From assembly GCF_900102545.1 (NCBI RefSeq), contig NZ_FNBN01000002.1:83245-147244 (forward strand): a stretch of DNA of 64,000 nucleotides, in the 5' to 3' direction. Below, one piece after another: positions 17,401 through 26,100 of the stretch. The stretch's first letter is position 1, and the number at the start of each line of letters is the position of its first letter. Made by a program: the position numbers and the translations under genes. The stretch is from Chitinophaga filiformis. GTDB lineage: Bacteria; Bacteroidota; Bacteroidia; Chitinophagales; Chitinophagaceae. The notes beneath the pieces were generated by a model. It did not search any database and was not told where the DNA came from. It saw only the letters and a list, made by a program, of their open reading frames with translations.

Positions 17401-19562
17401 GTGGTCCAGGTACCCAGACTATCCTGGCAGGATTTACAATCAGGTATACACTTCGTATTGATAAGCAGATCACGCTGTTGCTGTATAAACTGGTCCAGTG
17501 TAGTACAAAGGTTCTTCTTCATAAATACACTGTCCCTGTAATAATCCATCGCATCCCGCCTGATACTCAGTTGTTTGGAGATCCGGTAGGTACCGCGTGT
17601 AAGGCGCTTCGTGAAAGTCACATCAAAAGGTGTAGGCGCAGCACAGTCGGTAACAATAGCCCCTGTATAGTTGCGGATGATGGTATCAAACGCTTTACCT
17701 CCCAGGCGCTGATTATAAGCGTCATCTGTGATCGTGATCCTCAGATCATACAGTGCATTATAACAAACCAGCACATTATTGCAATCACGCTTCTGCAACA
17801 CCGGCGGCGTCAGTGTGTATTTGAACAGGTAATCTCCATCAATCGGCACCAGCTGACTCTGCGTACTCTCCATCACCATATCAGTGATCACATTGCTGTT
17901 GGCACGCGATAAAGTATCTGTTACAGGAAATTGCGAATAAGAGCCCAGATTGTCCATAGCAGCACTATCCGGCGCACCAGCCAGCGCAGTGGCAATGGTA
18001 CGGCCATACATATCCAGGTAGGTAACAGCGATCTGCCCATTGGCATCCTGCACCATGTTCTTGAAGTAATGTGTTCTGTCGCCCGCATCAGTACCAAACA
18101 ATACATCCAGATCGTTCTCCCCCGGTGTACCATAGAAGTACCTTTTCTCATGTTTGCTACCTAATTTAAACACGGGTCCTACGTCACTCTGCCGGCTTAT
18201 TCTACCGGTATTGTCCTGTGTATATTCTGTTTCTGTAAACGGATATTGCCCGGCATTAGGAATGAACTGGTTCACACCCGTATTCTTATCCGGATTACTG
18301 CCTGAGTAGTACTGAGACGCACCGCTTGCATTAGACATCGCAGACGCGCTGCCTGTCAGATAAGCGGACGGTGAGCTAAGTTTGTCGTAATAACTCTTAT
18401 CATATTCAGTACCGCTGGTATTCGCATTGAATTTAGGCGTATAGCGCATGACGCTGTTCAAAGAAGGCGCAGGCATTACTTCGACAACAGGTCTTCCCTG
18501 GTAGTCATAGAACGTTTCACCAACAACGGTCTTGTTCGTCACATTATCTTTCGTAACAATTTGCCGTTCCCTTAACGAACCGTCAAAGTAGGTCACAACC
18601 GCCTTGCGCTTTCCCTCTTCAGCATAGGCGATAGACGACTGCCAGTTCATTAGTCGCTGGTGCCCCCCAAAAGGGAAACTACCCAGCCCTCCTGAATAGT
18701 CAGAGCTCCAGGCAGTCTCTATTCTCGCTTCACGACTTTTCTCCTGCACCGCTCTTACCCTGAAAAACAGGATACCCCCATTATCATACAGCAATGGGAT
18801 GCGGTAGGTATTACCTGTAATGGTAACACGGGAAGTATTGTTCCTGAATAACAAAGCCGCACTAACCGGGTTACCATACCTGTTCGTGAGGTATGCCGAA
18901 GAATCGACATATGCCCATTCCAGGTCATACACATTCGCACCTGTCACTACCGGCCATACAACAGTCAGTTCATCTGTAGAATCAATATTGGCAATGCTGT
19001 TAGCAGAGATACTCTTCACTGCATCATCCGTACAGGACAGCTTATACACAGGACTTACCTGCATCTCATTATCCAGCACCAGTGCCGACATCACTCTTGC
19101 AGGTGCAGTGCCGATGCTGGCACTTACCACTTTCACTGTCACCTTATGCGCATTATTAAATACGAAACTGCTACGGTTAGTATAACTGGCGTTAATATCA
19201 TAGTTGATACTCAGGTCCTTCTCTACGGAATCTATAGTGAGATTCGGCTTCGTATAAATGATCCTGACCTTTACTGTTGCAGTAAACTGTGCAGGCAGGT
19301 ATACTCCGGCATATTCATTGATACGGAAAGTGACAATGTTCTTCACATAGTAAGGCGTATCCAGCTTACTGATCAGGGTGGAATTAAAGTATACACTATC
19401 CTGTACGGTAACAACAGAGTCTTTAGCCAGCTGCTGTTTACTGCCATCCAGTGTATTCTTCAGCAGGGTTATATTGCCGGTCTGCGCCTGGCAGTAAGCT
19501 GCTATCAGCAGGAGCAGCATAGTCAGACACCATTGAACGGTCTTTTTTGGCAAAAAATGCAT
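11427..19562 (-). CDS. Giant secreted Rhs/YD-repeat protein, copy A
   Basis: 2711 residues with a Sec signal peptide ending 'YCQAQ' near 27. Residues to about 1680 hold beta domains, including a DUF6443-like region ('VVTYFDGSLRERQIVTKDN', 'GETFYDYQGRPVVEVMPAP') and a Cys-rich stretch. YD repeats run from about 1680 ('YTLFYYDQAGNLV') and should build the Rhs cocoon. The core near 2360-2440 reads 'YRYGFNGKENDND', 'RIYDPRAGRFLSIDPLS', then '..DGLEG'. The last 275 residues are the variable tip: a Pro/Thr-rich linker, then about 120 residues with 'NHLHYDRINGGPLR' and 'GLHPSMYFGSKW', which I cannot assign. No immunity-like gene follows. Third gene of operon A, 33 bp after the 1163-aa gene. Its body matches the Rhs protein at 29860-37818; the tip does not. 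Confidence 0.9.
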   Translation of the reverse strand: MHFLPKKTVQWCLTMLLLLIAAYCQAQTGNITLLKNTLDGSKQQLAKDSVVTVQDSVYFNSTLISKLDTPYYVKNIVTFRINEYAGVYLPAQFTATVKVRIIYTKPNLTIDSVEKDLSINYDINASYTNRSSFVFNNAHKVTVKVVSASIGTAPARVMSALVLDNEMQVSPVYKLSCTDDAVKSISANSIANIDSTDELTVVWPVVTGANVYDLEWAYVDSSAYLTNRYGNPVSAALLFRNNTSRVTITGNTYRIPLLYDNGGILFFRVRAVQEKSREARIETAWSSDYSGGLGSFPFGGHQRLMNWQSSIAYAEEGKRKAVVTYFDGSLRERQIVTKDNVTNKTVVGETFYDYQGRPVVEVMPAPSLNSVMRYTPKFNANTSGTEYDKSYYDKLSSPSAYLTGSASAMSNASGASQYYSGSNPDKNTGVNQFIPNAGQYPFTETEYTQDNTGRISRQSDVGPVFKLGSKHEKRYFYGTPGENDLDVLFGTDAGDRTHYFKNMVQDANGQIAVTYLDMYGRTIATALAGAPDSAAMDNLGSYSQFPVTDTLSRANSNVITDMVMESTQSQLVPIDGDYLFKYTLTPPVLQKRDCNNVLVCYNALYDLRITITDDAYNQRLGGKAFDTIIRNYTGAIVTDCAAPTPFDVTFTKRLTRGTYRISKQLSIRRDAMDYYRDSVFMKKNLCTTLDQFIQQQRDLLINTKCIPDCKSCQDSLGTWTTFRAKYMKGAGVAVADSAGYRGEAMAAYEEALAACDALCNKTSEVTDTRNAMLLDMSAPSGQYANPDDTLDIYSIFYQKDENTLPIYKRDTVTYLDEAGKRDLVYDELSNSYVIPQRLRPDQFAAKFKPTWAAALLKFHPEYCKWLEFQKHTASYTWDRAFAIVDTYAEAKAKGYLNPTGNSSFPFTIVTANRDPLSTESTANKTALEAKLNNFNGGSGANILSLWSMATITVKCPDNSSTCIDTYNTPAKAFNESTLCTADLDMAWRNFRQLYQNVKRGMLSDKIKNAACPAGVVNPTSAQLTSAGKQSNFNNAADALGQSGLGYLNNNPTGSAATDSTNKALAKVYEDNCNAYAKAWVQQLAPCKYSQTALNIIIPRLVQVCKEGSDVSHPLGSGSVKPGSTNTYKSFQEVLDAYNKQNGITNSWDCYPDMITAPAPYDKQVAYTNKPVYTKPDSCECAKLNSLKAEYVKYGKSTDSNFAGYLSRTRKISMTDADLTQLLNACNTTSSCTYFQQVINIPPALQCNSGEICVSCKVVEDLYQSYLSAYPDFTPQKTEPDTIQQKKNKVFANYMNIRLGFSKQAWEYLQFRDSCPKTPTPDTNICDSLTWAKNEFLRLFPSLTGDSLTLSRTLVGSIVTHVISTDNRPAWSGTEALAAAVWKDSSNSIFRLRDNLVIPIGSTANVLGVPYNARITRATIIMTGKQASPSIDFFKEIKSHYSTNGTAFGYLERALGPVIPGVTTFSTQPAVTTEHRITLTKLPAGASSGQQAFICTDLAIDMYDAYQKGKYYGLILRMDDATEAGASNNSYVFTYSPTSTVNTTVPWFSVNFKATVCDEWAVRFNYWFHTSYSPAQIDSMFLVNCGAVSGFCGGGSTTPTDPADTIVGPYDGPLLCGKSTPVFPPVDVNEINNCSDNEFFAISKGTELYKAYRDSVKGNFEKDYISTGLQAANKEVFTVNYNTSEYHYTLFYYDQAGNLVKTVPPAGVVTDRSDSWLNSVRAARKARQQRIPAHKKITQYRYNTLEQIVEQQSPDGGITRFWYDRLGRRVVSQNAQQKADRNYSYTSYDAIGRIVEVGQTNSTNVITDSISRDPQLLTQWLSAAKGTNTQITRTTYDVPYTPLSQLVLSARNLRNRVAWTATYNNNTDLGNGNYAAGTFYSYDAHGNVDTLLQDYKLGGMADAGNRFKKIVYRYDLISGKVRQVAYQPSQADAFYHRYTYDAENRLINVETSQDSVYWENDAYYTYYKHGPLARLVLGQQQVQGVDYAYTLQGWLKGVNTTSVGGSTDMGKDGLAGSAVARDAIGYSLYYYGIREYSPIGSQVSFAPIEGSGFKPLFGGNVAAISHHIPALGESLLSAYSYDVLNRLKGTQVLRGLNTSTNKWTPAAIQDFKEGITYDADGNILTYSRNGNNTFAGSPLAMDSLTYSYKAGRNQLDFIRDSVRSINYTGDIDGQTAGNYVYDSTGNLIKDSGGGISSITWTVYGKIATVTKTDGTTIAYTYDVSGNRISKTVNGVQTWYVRDASGNVMSVYTRGDNTANGGSLTQTEIPLYGSGRLGLSTLNINVQSVVSPDVVPVRGLGNGIGIGFLRGKKIFELSDHLGNILATVSDKKRGVSTDSTTVSYFTPDIFSTQEYYPFGMGMPGRGSNSERYRYGFNGKENDNDVKGTGNQQDYGMRIYDPRAGRFLSIDPLSAKYPELTPYQFASNTPLWAIDIDGLEGGIGTLRAWMALKDWLNSSSEFSTAMALSYLDQATIPADKKSYTYGEAFTALGGMMGYGMMEAAITPTMGTPGFIEMPVNVRVKVPVRTPQTPVVVQTSPHTPVLKPATTQTVAPVRTIAPTEMDVPVTTTTTTTNAGTSSQATQSGSANNRNAIDLSTLSKRELGNHLHYDRINGGPLRAGIATLPSELQNRYPLTQFYFARRGEKGPDVQVISGLHPSMYFGSKWTPGVNTADFKAGTTTSIIKFGKEITNGKLPVTTQALWYDQTTGRLIQ

Positions 19563-19595
19563 AATATCTTATTTAGCGCAGTATTATGTTATCTA

Positions 19596-22500
19596 TTACT
19601 TTATCAGGGCACTCCTCGATTCCTTGATCATCTTAATGCCGCTTTCTGTTTCCTTCTTCAACCTGATGAGCGTTCCATCATCATCATACTCATAGAAAGT
19701 GGCATAGTTGTTCTCATCCAGCTCCGCCATCATACGGAGGTCTGAAGGACTGTACACAAAGGATCGCATATTGGCATTGTAAGGATGGATACGCAGATCA
19801 TCCAGGTATACGGCAGAAGTTTCCGTAGCCAGGAGTGTAACAGACAGCGATGTAGCATCTGCAGGCAGGTCCACTACCTGCTCATAACGTTGCCAGCCAT
19901 CGATGGTCCCTCCCTTCGGATTCGCGGTCACCGTTGTAACGGTTGCCCCTCTCTTCACCGTGATATTCATCTTATTACCTGTATAGGTAATGCCTTTACA
20001 ATCCTGCTGTTCCTTTACCCAGGCACTGATCACGATCTGTTTACCAGGCAATGGCGAGTATACCGGCAGAATAGCATCCTTGTTGGTGCGTATACCACCT
20101 AGTACCTGTCCTGTCGTTACACAGCTGTTCGTTTCCTTATTGAACGACAGATTAAACGCAGTACCATTATCTGCCAGGATATCAGCACTGATACCTGCAC
20201 TCTGACCCGCGGCTATGCGCAGGCTGTACTTACCGGTGTGCGACTGTAAAGAATCGAGGTTATTCCTGTAACCGGAAAAATCAAAGCTGCGGCCAATACT
20301 GCAGGAAGTGTCGCAGTAAGTGCTACCAAAGAAGTAGTCTTCAAAGCCCTCATAAGCGGCCTCCCTGTAACGGCTGTTCTGCACCACCGCTACTGCCAGT
20401 GCATCGTCAAAACCATAAATACCGGCATTGAATCTTCCCAGCGGATCTTTGTTTTCCAGCTCCAGCCCCCTTTTATTAAATAGGGTGCTCTCGCTGTTCC
20501 ATACCCAGCGACTCTCATCATATTGTGGCGCTATACCCGTACCATTCAACTTCCAGAAGGATTTAAAGTTCTTAATAGTACCGTCTGTCCGCAGGTTCAC
20601 CGTCTGTGCAGTACTATTTTCCGTTCTTGCAGCATAATATGTATAGCTCCTTTGCGGACGCCAGTTGCCCATCAGGCTGTAAGCATACGGATTCACACTG
20701 GTATCAGTCACCGCGCTGTAACAACTCAGGTTATATGGCGCCAGTTTCACCAACACATCAGCCTCAATAGGCTGCATACAGATATCTGAATAGATAACAG
20801 CATGATAATTTCCTGCACTGTTGACTGTAACAGGAGAAAGCACAGGATTCTGCTGAGGGCTCGTAAAGCCGTCCGGACCTGACCAGGCATAAGTGATAGC
20901 AGTAGTAGGCAGGTTAATGATATTAAAAATGATCCTGTCTCCGATACAATATTCCGGTTTGTCTGTCTTTGCCAGTTCCGCAGTTTCGAAGTCTATTATT
21001 TTCAGTGTCTGTACAGCTGCACTTCCACACTCATCTTCTACACGTACATCATAGTTCTGATCTTTCATCAGCGTATAAGCGCCGCCGGAGGTAGCAGTAC
21101 TGAACCTGCCGGTAGTATTGGTTGCCAGGTAAGGTCCGGTAGCACCTTTCCCCTGTGCGGCAAGTTTATAGGTATACACCCCTGTTTTTATTTTACTGCC
21201 GCCGATAGCATTGGCCTGGATGGTACCGGAATTGTCCGGCTGCCCGGGACAGATCCATCCGAGGGAATTATTCACATCGATGATCAGGGGCTGATATTTG
21301 AAATTAATGTCCTTAAGCGTCACACCATTTCCATAGGCACTAAACTCCTGCACCACTGTAGGGTACGCCGATACACCAATGCGATAGGTTCCTTCAGACG
21401 GCAACAACAGGGTATCGCCGGATGTGACGATCTTCCTGTCAAACCCTACAGCCCCAAGGGGGCCTCTGAGGATCTGGAAATAGGCCTTTTGCTCGGCCCC
21501 CTGGTACATCGCTTTACCAGTAGGTACGACGGCAAGTCCTGTACAGGTCTGGGCAGTAACAACATTCCAGGTATAGCGATAAACGTCATTTTCTGTTACT
21601 GTTACCGGCATATCATAAGTACCACAGGTATCTGTAAGCCTGAACGTATAGGTACCCGGATAAAAGTAACGCCTGGGATTATCGTCACTGATGGATACAG
21701 CCACGCTGTTAGGCCGCTCTGTAGTAACGGTATAGGAAAAAGTATAGGTAGATGGACTTATCAGCTTTATATTCAAACCTGTAGGCAATGATCCTCCTGT
21801 TTTGCTGAAAGCAAAAGTGATGGCCCCATCATTGCCGGTCACACCTTCATTCGGCTGCAGACGAATGATATATGGATTGGCAGGAGGCGCTGCAACATCC
21901 AGGATAAAATTATCACGCAGCTTCGCACTATCTGCAGTCACCGCATTAAACGCGTAATTGCCAAACGGTACGTTTTTAATCAATCGCTGCGGCTCAGGCG
22001 TCTTCAGCGTATCATACCGCATTGCATTAGTAGAAGTATTCCTTAAAGTGATGTAAACAGGATAACAAACGATTCTCGTCGTATCGATAAAATACCCCGC
22101 ATTGAAGTCTTTACTGCAATTATATTCGGAATAATTGCTCATGGAAGGCATTGGTATTACATATGGAATAGCAACCTCGCCTCCGCAGGGAGTTTTGAAA
22201 TAGTACATCGCCGTATCTCCATAAGTACTGGCAAAGGTCTGTCCTGCAGGCAGCGTAATCGTATCTAAAGCGCCTATTGCCCTGTAAGGAGTTTTTGCCC
22301 CGCCATTGTACGACACAGCAAAAGTCAGCGGTGTAGCGCCCAGAAAATAGAGCGCATACGGACTACTGCTCACACTACCGGGCGATTTAAAGACGATCCT
22401 GTTACAGGTATTCCTGATCATCAGTGGCTGTATAAAGTTCAGGTCACCCGCATTCAATTGTCTTAATTCAGTGATGCTGACCGTCTGTGTAGAGGCAGCA

Positions 22501-23087
22501 GCACTACAGGCGTCCGTTACCGACAGCGTATAATCGCCGCCCCACAAACTATCGATCATGAAACTGGTAGTGGCCGTAAAAGTTTTCCGTCCTGTATAAG
22601 CAGCAGGTGCATTGGTGATGGTCACGGTGTAAGGCGTCTTACCATCGCTGAGTGTAACATATGCCTGACCGGTGTTACATTGGTACAGGGACACCTTGTT
22701 CTGTGCAACTGCCGCTTTGAAGGGTACATAGCTCCCCGGCACCGTTACGTTGACCGTAGCAGATACCTCCTGGCTGTTACAGATCCCTTTTGCCACCGCT
22801 CTATAGTTGCCCGCCGGTACATTTTCAAACACGGAGGAAGTACCGGGAGCGACGGAATATCCGCCTGCCGTCAGCGGTTCCAGGCTGTACAACATATTGC
22901 TGACATTACCTGCTCCTGTGCCTGTAAAGGAAAGTGTGATCTTCCCGTTGGCAGCACAGGTAGAAGCCTGCGCTACCGCACTGATACCCCAGGAGGTACA
23001 TTGTGCATTCACAGCGCTTGTTGTCCACAGCAGCGCCGCCAGCAGCAGAACGAGGTATTTATTTTCAGTTATTAATGTACGTTTCAT
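19596..23087 (-). CDS. Secreted Ig/CBM-like Rhs-partner protein, copy A
   Basis: 1163 residues; the signal peptide ends 'AVNAQ' near 29. Most of the chain is repeated beta-sandwich units of gliding-adhesin or SprB-like look ('GNYRAVAKGICN', 'GDYTLSVTDACS', 'GTYTFRLTDTCG', each ending with a Cys-bearing turn). Near 750-790 there is an Ig/PKD-like unit ('ITYAWSGPDGF'). About 940-1110 resembles a carbohydrate-binding jelly roll ('HTGKYSLRIAAG', 'WQRYEQVVDLP', 'VYLDDLRIHPYN'). The C-terminus 'LDENNYATFYEYDDDGTLI' is an isolated YD-like motif, a link to Rhs proteins. It is the middle gene of operon A, paralogous to 37852-41349. Likely a surface or scaffold partner of the Rhs protein; the role is inferred. 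Confidence 0.8.
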   Translation of the reverse strand: MKRTLITENKYLVLLLAALLWTTSAVNAQCTSWGISAVAQASTCAANGKITLSFTGTGAGNVSNMLYSLEPLTAGGYSVAPGTSSVFENVPAGNYRAVAKGICNSQEVSATVNVTVPGSYVPFKAAVAQNKVSLYQCNTGQAYVTLSDGKTPYTVTITNAPAAYTGRKTFTATTSFMIDSLWGGDYTLSVTDACSAAASTQTVSITELRQLNAGDLNFIQPLMIRNTCNRIVFKSPGSVSSSPYALYFLGATPLTFAVSYNGGAKTPYRAIGALDTITLPAGQTFASTYGDTAMYYFKTPCGGEVAIPYVIPMPSMSNYSEYNCSKDFNAGYFIDTTRIVCYPVYITLRNTSTNAMRYDTLKTPEPQRLIKNVPFGNYAFNAVTADSAKLRDNFILDVAAPPANPYIIRLQPNEGVTGNDGAITFAFSKTGGSLPTGLNIKLISPSTYTFSYTVTTERPNSVAVSISDDNPRRYFYPGTYTFRLTDTCGTYDMPVTVTENDVYRYTWNVVTAQTCTGLAVVPTGKAMYQGAEQKAYFQILRGPLGAVGFDRKIVTSGDTLLLPSEGTYRIGVSAYPTVVQEFSAYGNGVTLKDINFKYQPLIIDVNNSLGWICPGQPDNSGTIQANAIGGSKIKTGVYTYKLAAQGKGATGPYLATNTTGRFSTATSGGAYTLMKDQNYDVRVEDECGSAAVQTLKIIDFETAELAKTDKPEYCIGDRIIFNIINLPTTAITYAWSGPDGFTSPQQNPVLSPVTVNSAGNYHAVIYSDICMQPIEADVLVKLAPYNLSCYSAVTDTSVNPYAYSLMGNWRPQRSYTYYAARTENSTAQTVNLRTDGTIKNFKSFWKLNGTGIAPQYDESRWVWNSESTLFNKRGLELENKDPLGRFNAGIYGFDDALAVAVVQNSRYREAAYEGFEDYFFGSTYCDTSCSIGRSFDFSGYRNNLDSLQSHTGKYSLRIAAGQSAGISADILADNGTAFNLSFNKETNSCVTTGQVLGGIRTNKDAILPVYSPLPGKQIVISAWVKEQQDCKGITYTGNKMNITVKRGATVTTVTANPKGGTIDGWQRYEQVVDLPADATSLSVTLLATETSAVYLDDLRIHPYNANMRSFVYSPSDLRMMAELDENNYATFYEYDDDGTLIRLKKETESGIKMIKESRSALIK

Positions 23088-23135
23088 AGTATCACAGATA
23101 AGGACTGTTACTGACTTACTTTTTTAAATAGATGA

Positions 23136-26100
23136 TCAATTAGCGCAAACCGCTTTCTGTTTCTTACGGTCTGCCACCTGCCAGTCCTGTTTATATTCTG
23201 TTACACTGGCTTTGATGACCTTTGAGGTTTCGTCTATGACCAGCTTCCAGGTCGTTCCACTCTTTACTATCGGATTATTCAGCATGGTGACGGTTCCTAC
23301 AGGAACATCCATGTTTCTCCTGCCAGAGCGTACCACCTTCAGCGACACATCATTGCCCGTAAATGGCGTACCATTGCCATCCACCAGGTAGATATCCGGA
23401 GTGCCTCCCGCCTTAGCATTGGCATCCACCGCATACAATGTGCTGAACGCCGGGAAAGAGGCGATCTCCGGTGAACAATCTGCCCCGCCTGTCTTCACTT
23501 TCGACGCCACCAGGATCTCATCTCCTCCGTAGAAATAAGTAGCTGGAGTAGCCTGTCCAAGACCACTGGTGATCTTTCCTTTGCTGACATAGATATCGTC
23601 CAGCACCACATTCAGGTTCTTATAAGCGCCGCTCATGCCTTCATAAGCCCAGCCTGAAGGCCACAGGAACTGGTATACAGGATCATCGAAAAGGTTCTGC
23701 GTACTGCTCAGTATAACGCTTCCTGTCTCACTGTTGTAAGCAAGATTGCGGACCGTCACCTTGCTGCCCTTATCAGTAACCACGCTACTGTCCAGTATGC
23801 CATGACGGTTAATCACTTTGGTTACTGCCACAGATCTGAACTTCACCTCTTCACGCTGTGCAAGGTTCCAGAGAGTAGGTATGATCATAATGGGAGGAAT
23901 ACCAAAAGAGAACAATTCCGTGTTCAGGTTAAAGTTATTGGCATTGGTAACGCTCTTATGTTCACGCATGTCTGTCATTACCTCTATATCCTCCCCGATC
24001 ACTGCTGCAGTATCGACGGCGCCATTAGGCGCTATCGTGGTGACAGTATTCTTCAGATGCCTGAAAGTTGCGGCAGGATCGTCCTCCCTGTAGAAAAATG
24101 TTGTTGAAGCAACAGGATTATCAGGATCATTCTCGGGGTATACGGCCGTTGACCTGGGTTTACCATGCATGTCATTCAGCTCTATTTTAAAGCCCTGGCT
24201 TACCGCTACAAAATGCCGGGCATTAATACGCAGGAAATTGGCCAGTGCAGGCTTAAAACGCTTCTTACCATCTGCCAGCAGGGTCATGTCTGTAATGACC
24301 GGGAATTCATAATTCGTGTAAAAGCAATATTCCTGGTAGCCATTGGCAGAGCGTACACCTGTACTATTAATAGAACGTACCCTCACTTTGCGATAGCCCA
24401 CTGAAGGCGCCGGGAAGAACGACTCACCTAAAGGATACTCCGTATACCCCAGTTCCACAGGGGCCAGTACAGAAGCCTGTTGCGTATATTCTATCGGCTG
24501 CCGCCATGGATTCTCATCTCCTCCCAATGTGGGCTCATAACTCGCCACACCGCTGCTGATCGTTTCAACGCCTGCAGCAGTCGTCAGCTGGGTTGTATAC
24601 TGATATTCAGTACCATAAACAGATTCCTTCTGCTGGGTCATCTTAGTCCAGTTATCATAGATCCTGATCCTTTTCACACGCAGGCCACCGCCGAACTTCC
24701 TGTATATCGGACTATTCAGGCGCACCAGCGAGCGTAGTGTATCGATCGTTTTCATCCAGCCTTTCGCCCGGGCAGCAACATTATAGGTAGCCAGGGTATT
24801 AGTGACGTTGTCAGCCTGCGACAACAGGATCTTGATCGCATCACTCAGGTCTACATTATCGCCTACATCGGAACCGGGATATGCTTTGGAAGGAAGGTTC
24901 AGGCGTAAGTATTGCAGCGCAGTCTGTGCCATCGGGCTGAATATGCTCAGTGGATCTCCTACATCACCATGGGCGTCAATAGCCCTCACCTTGAACCAGA
25001 TAGTTGACCCATTATTGAAGAATCCATAACTATCATCCAGCGTTGCATACACCGGTACATACTCATTTCCTGCACCGAATTTATCCGAAGGCACCTGTAC
25101 CGACAACTTAAAGTAGATCTTCTCCATACCTTCCAGGTAACGCCTGTACAGCTCTTCATTGCTGCTGACTGGTTTGGGTACATTCACGGCCACATACAGA
25201 TAGTCGGTAAGTCCATACAGTGAATTACTCAGATCACCCGTTGCTGTCGGTTTTGAAGCGGAAAGACCAGCCACATGGAACATCTGTGCAGCACGTTTGT
25301 TCTGCACATAAGCATATTCATCACTTTCATAGTCAATCTTCATATGTGCTCCTGAAGGCAGAATGATGGAATCCAGTGTCCAGGCAGCCGCATTCTTTGC
25401 CATCTGAGCACTGTCTCTCAATGTATAAGGATATTCGCCGTTGTAAATAGGATTGTTGGTAGTAGCGCCGGGGTTCTGCAGATTATCCTTGTAATTCCCC
25501 CAACGGTCATATGCCTTCATATTATAAGGCGGGTTGAAACTATTGTAAGCAAACACATAAGGGTTACGCTTACCCTTGTCATTACCATTATAGGTAAACC
25601 AGATACGTTTGAGCGTCAGTTTACCTGTGGTGTTTATCCCTCTGTTGGCGCCGGGACACAGTTCATAGGTATATTCAAAATGTACTGTCTTCACGGGTCT
25701 GGCCGCGGTATTATACTTCTGGAAATCAGCCTTATTATACAGGTTGATCTCTTCCAGCTTCTTGGTCACCCGCGCAGACTGTTTAGCCCCATCTTCAGTA
25801 ATGGCGAAGAGATCATCCCTGTCGCTCAGCTTAAAGGTAGCGATCATGTTCTTCGACTCAATAGAGTGCAGGTACCACAGCTCTTTATCGCCTGCCACAT
25901 AACTGCCTTTGTCATCCCTGTTATCTGTCAGCAAGCCTTCGCTGTAGCTGGCGCTATCATTAGCCGGTGATCGCCATTTATAAGGGTTCTTAATACCTGC
26001 TACCTTGGTGTAATTAAATTTGATCGCATTCCCCGGATCATCATCAGAAATACCATCTCCTGTGAGGTCAGTATAATCAGGCGACAAAATGCCTGTCAGC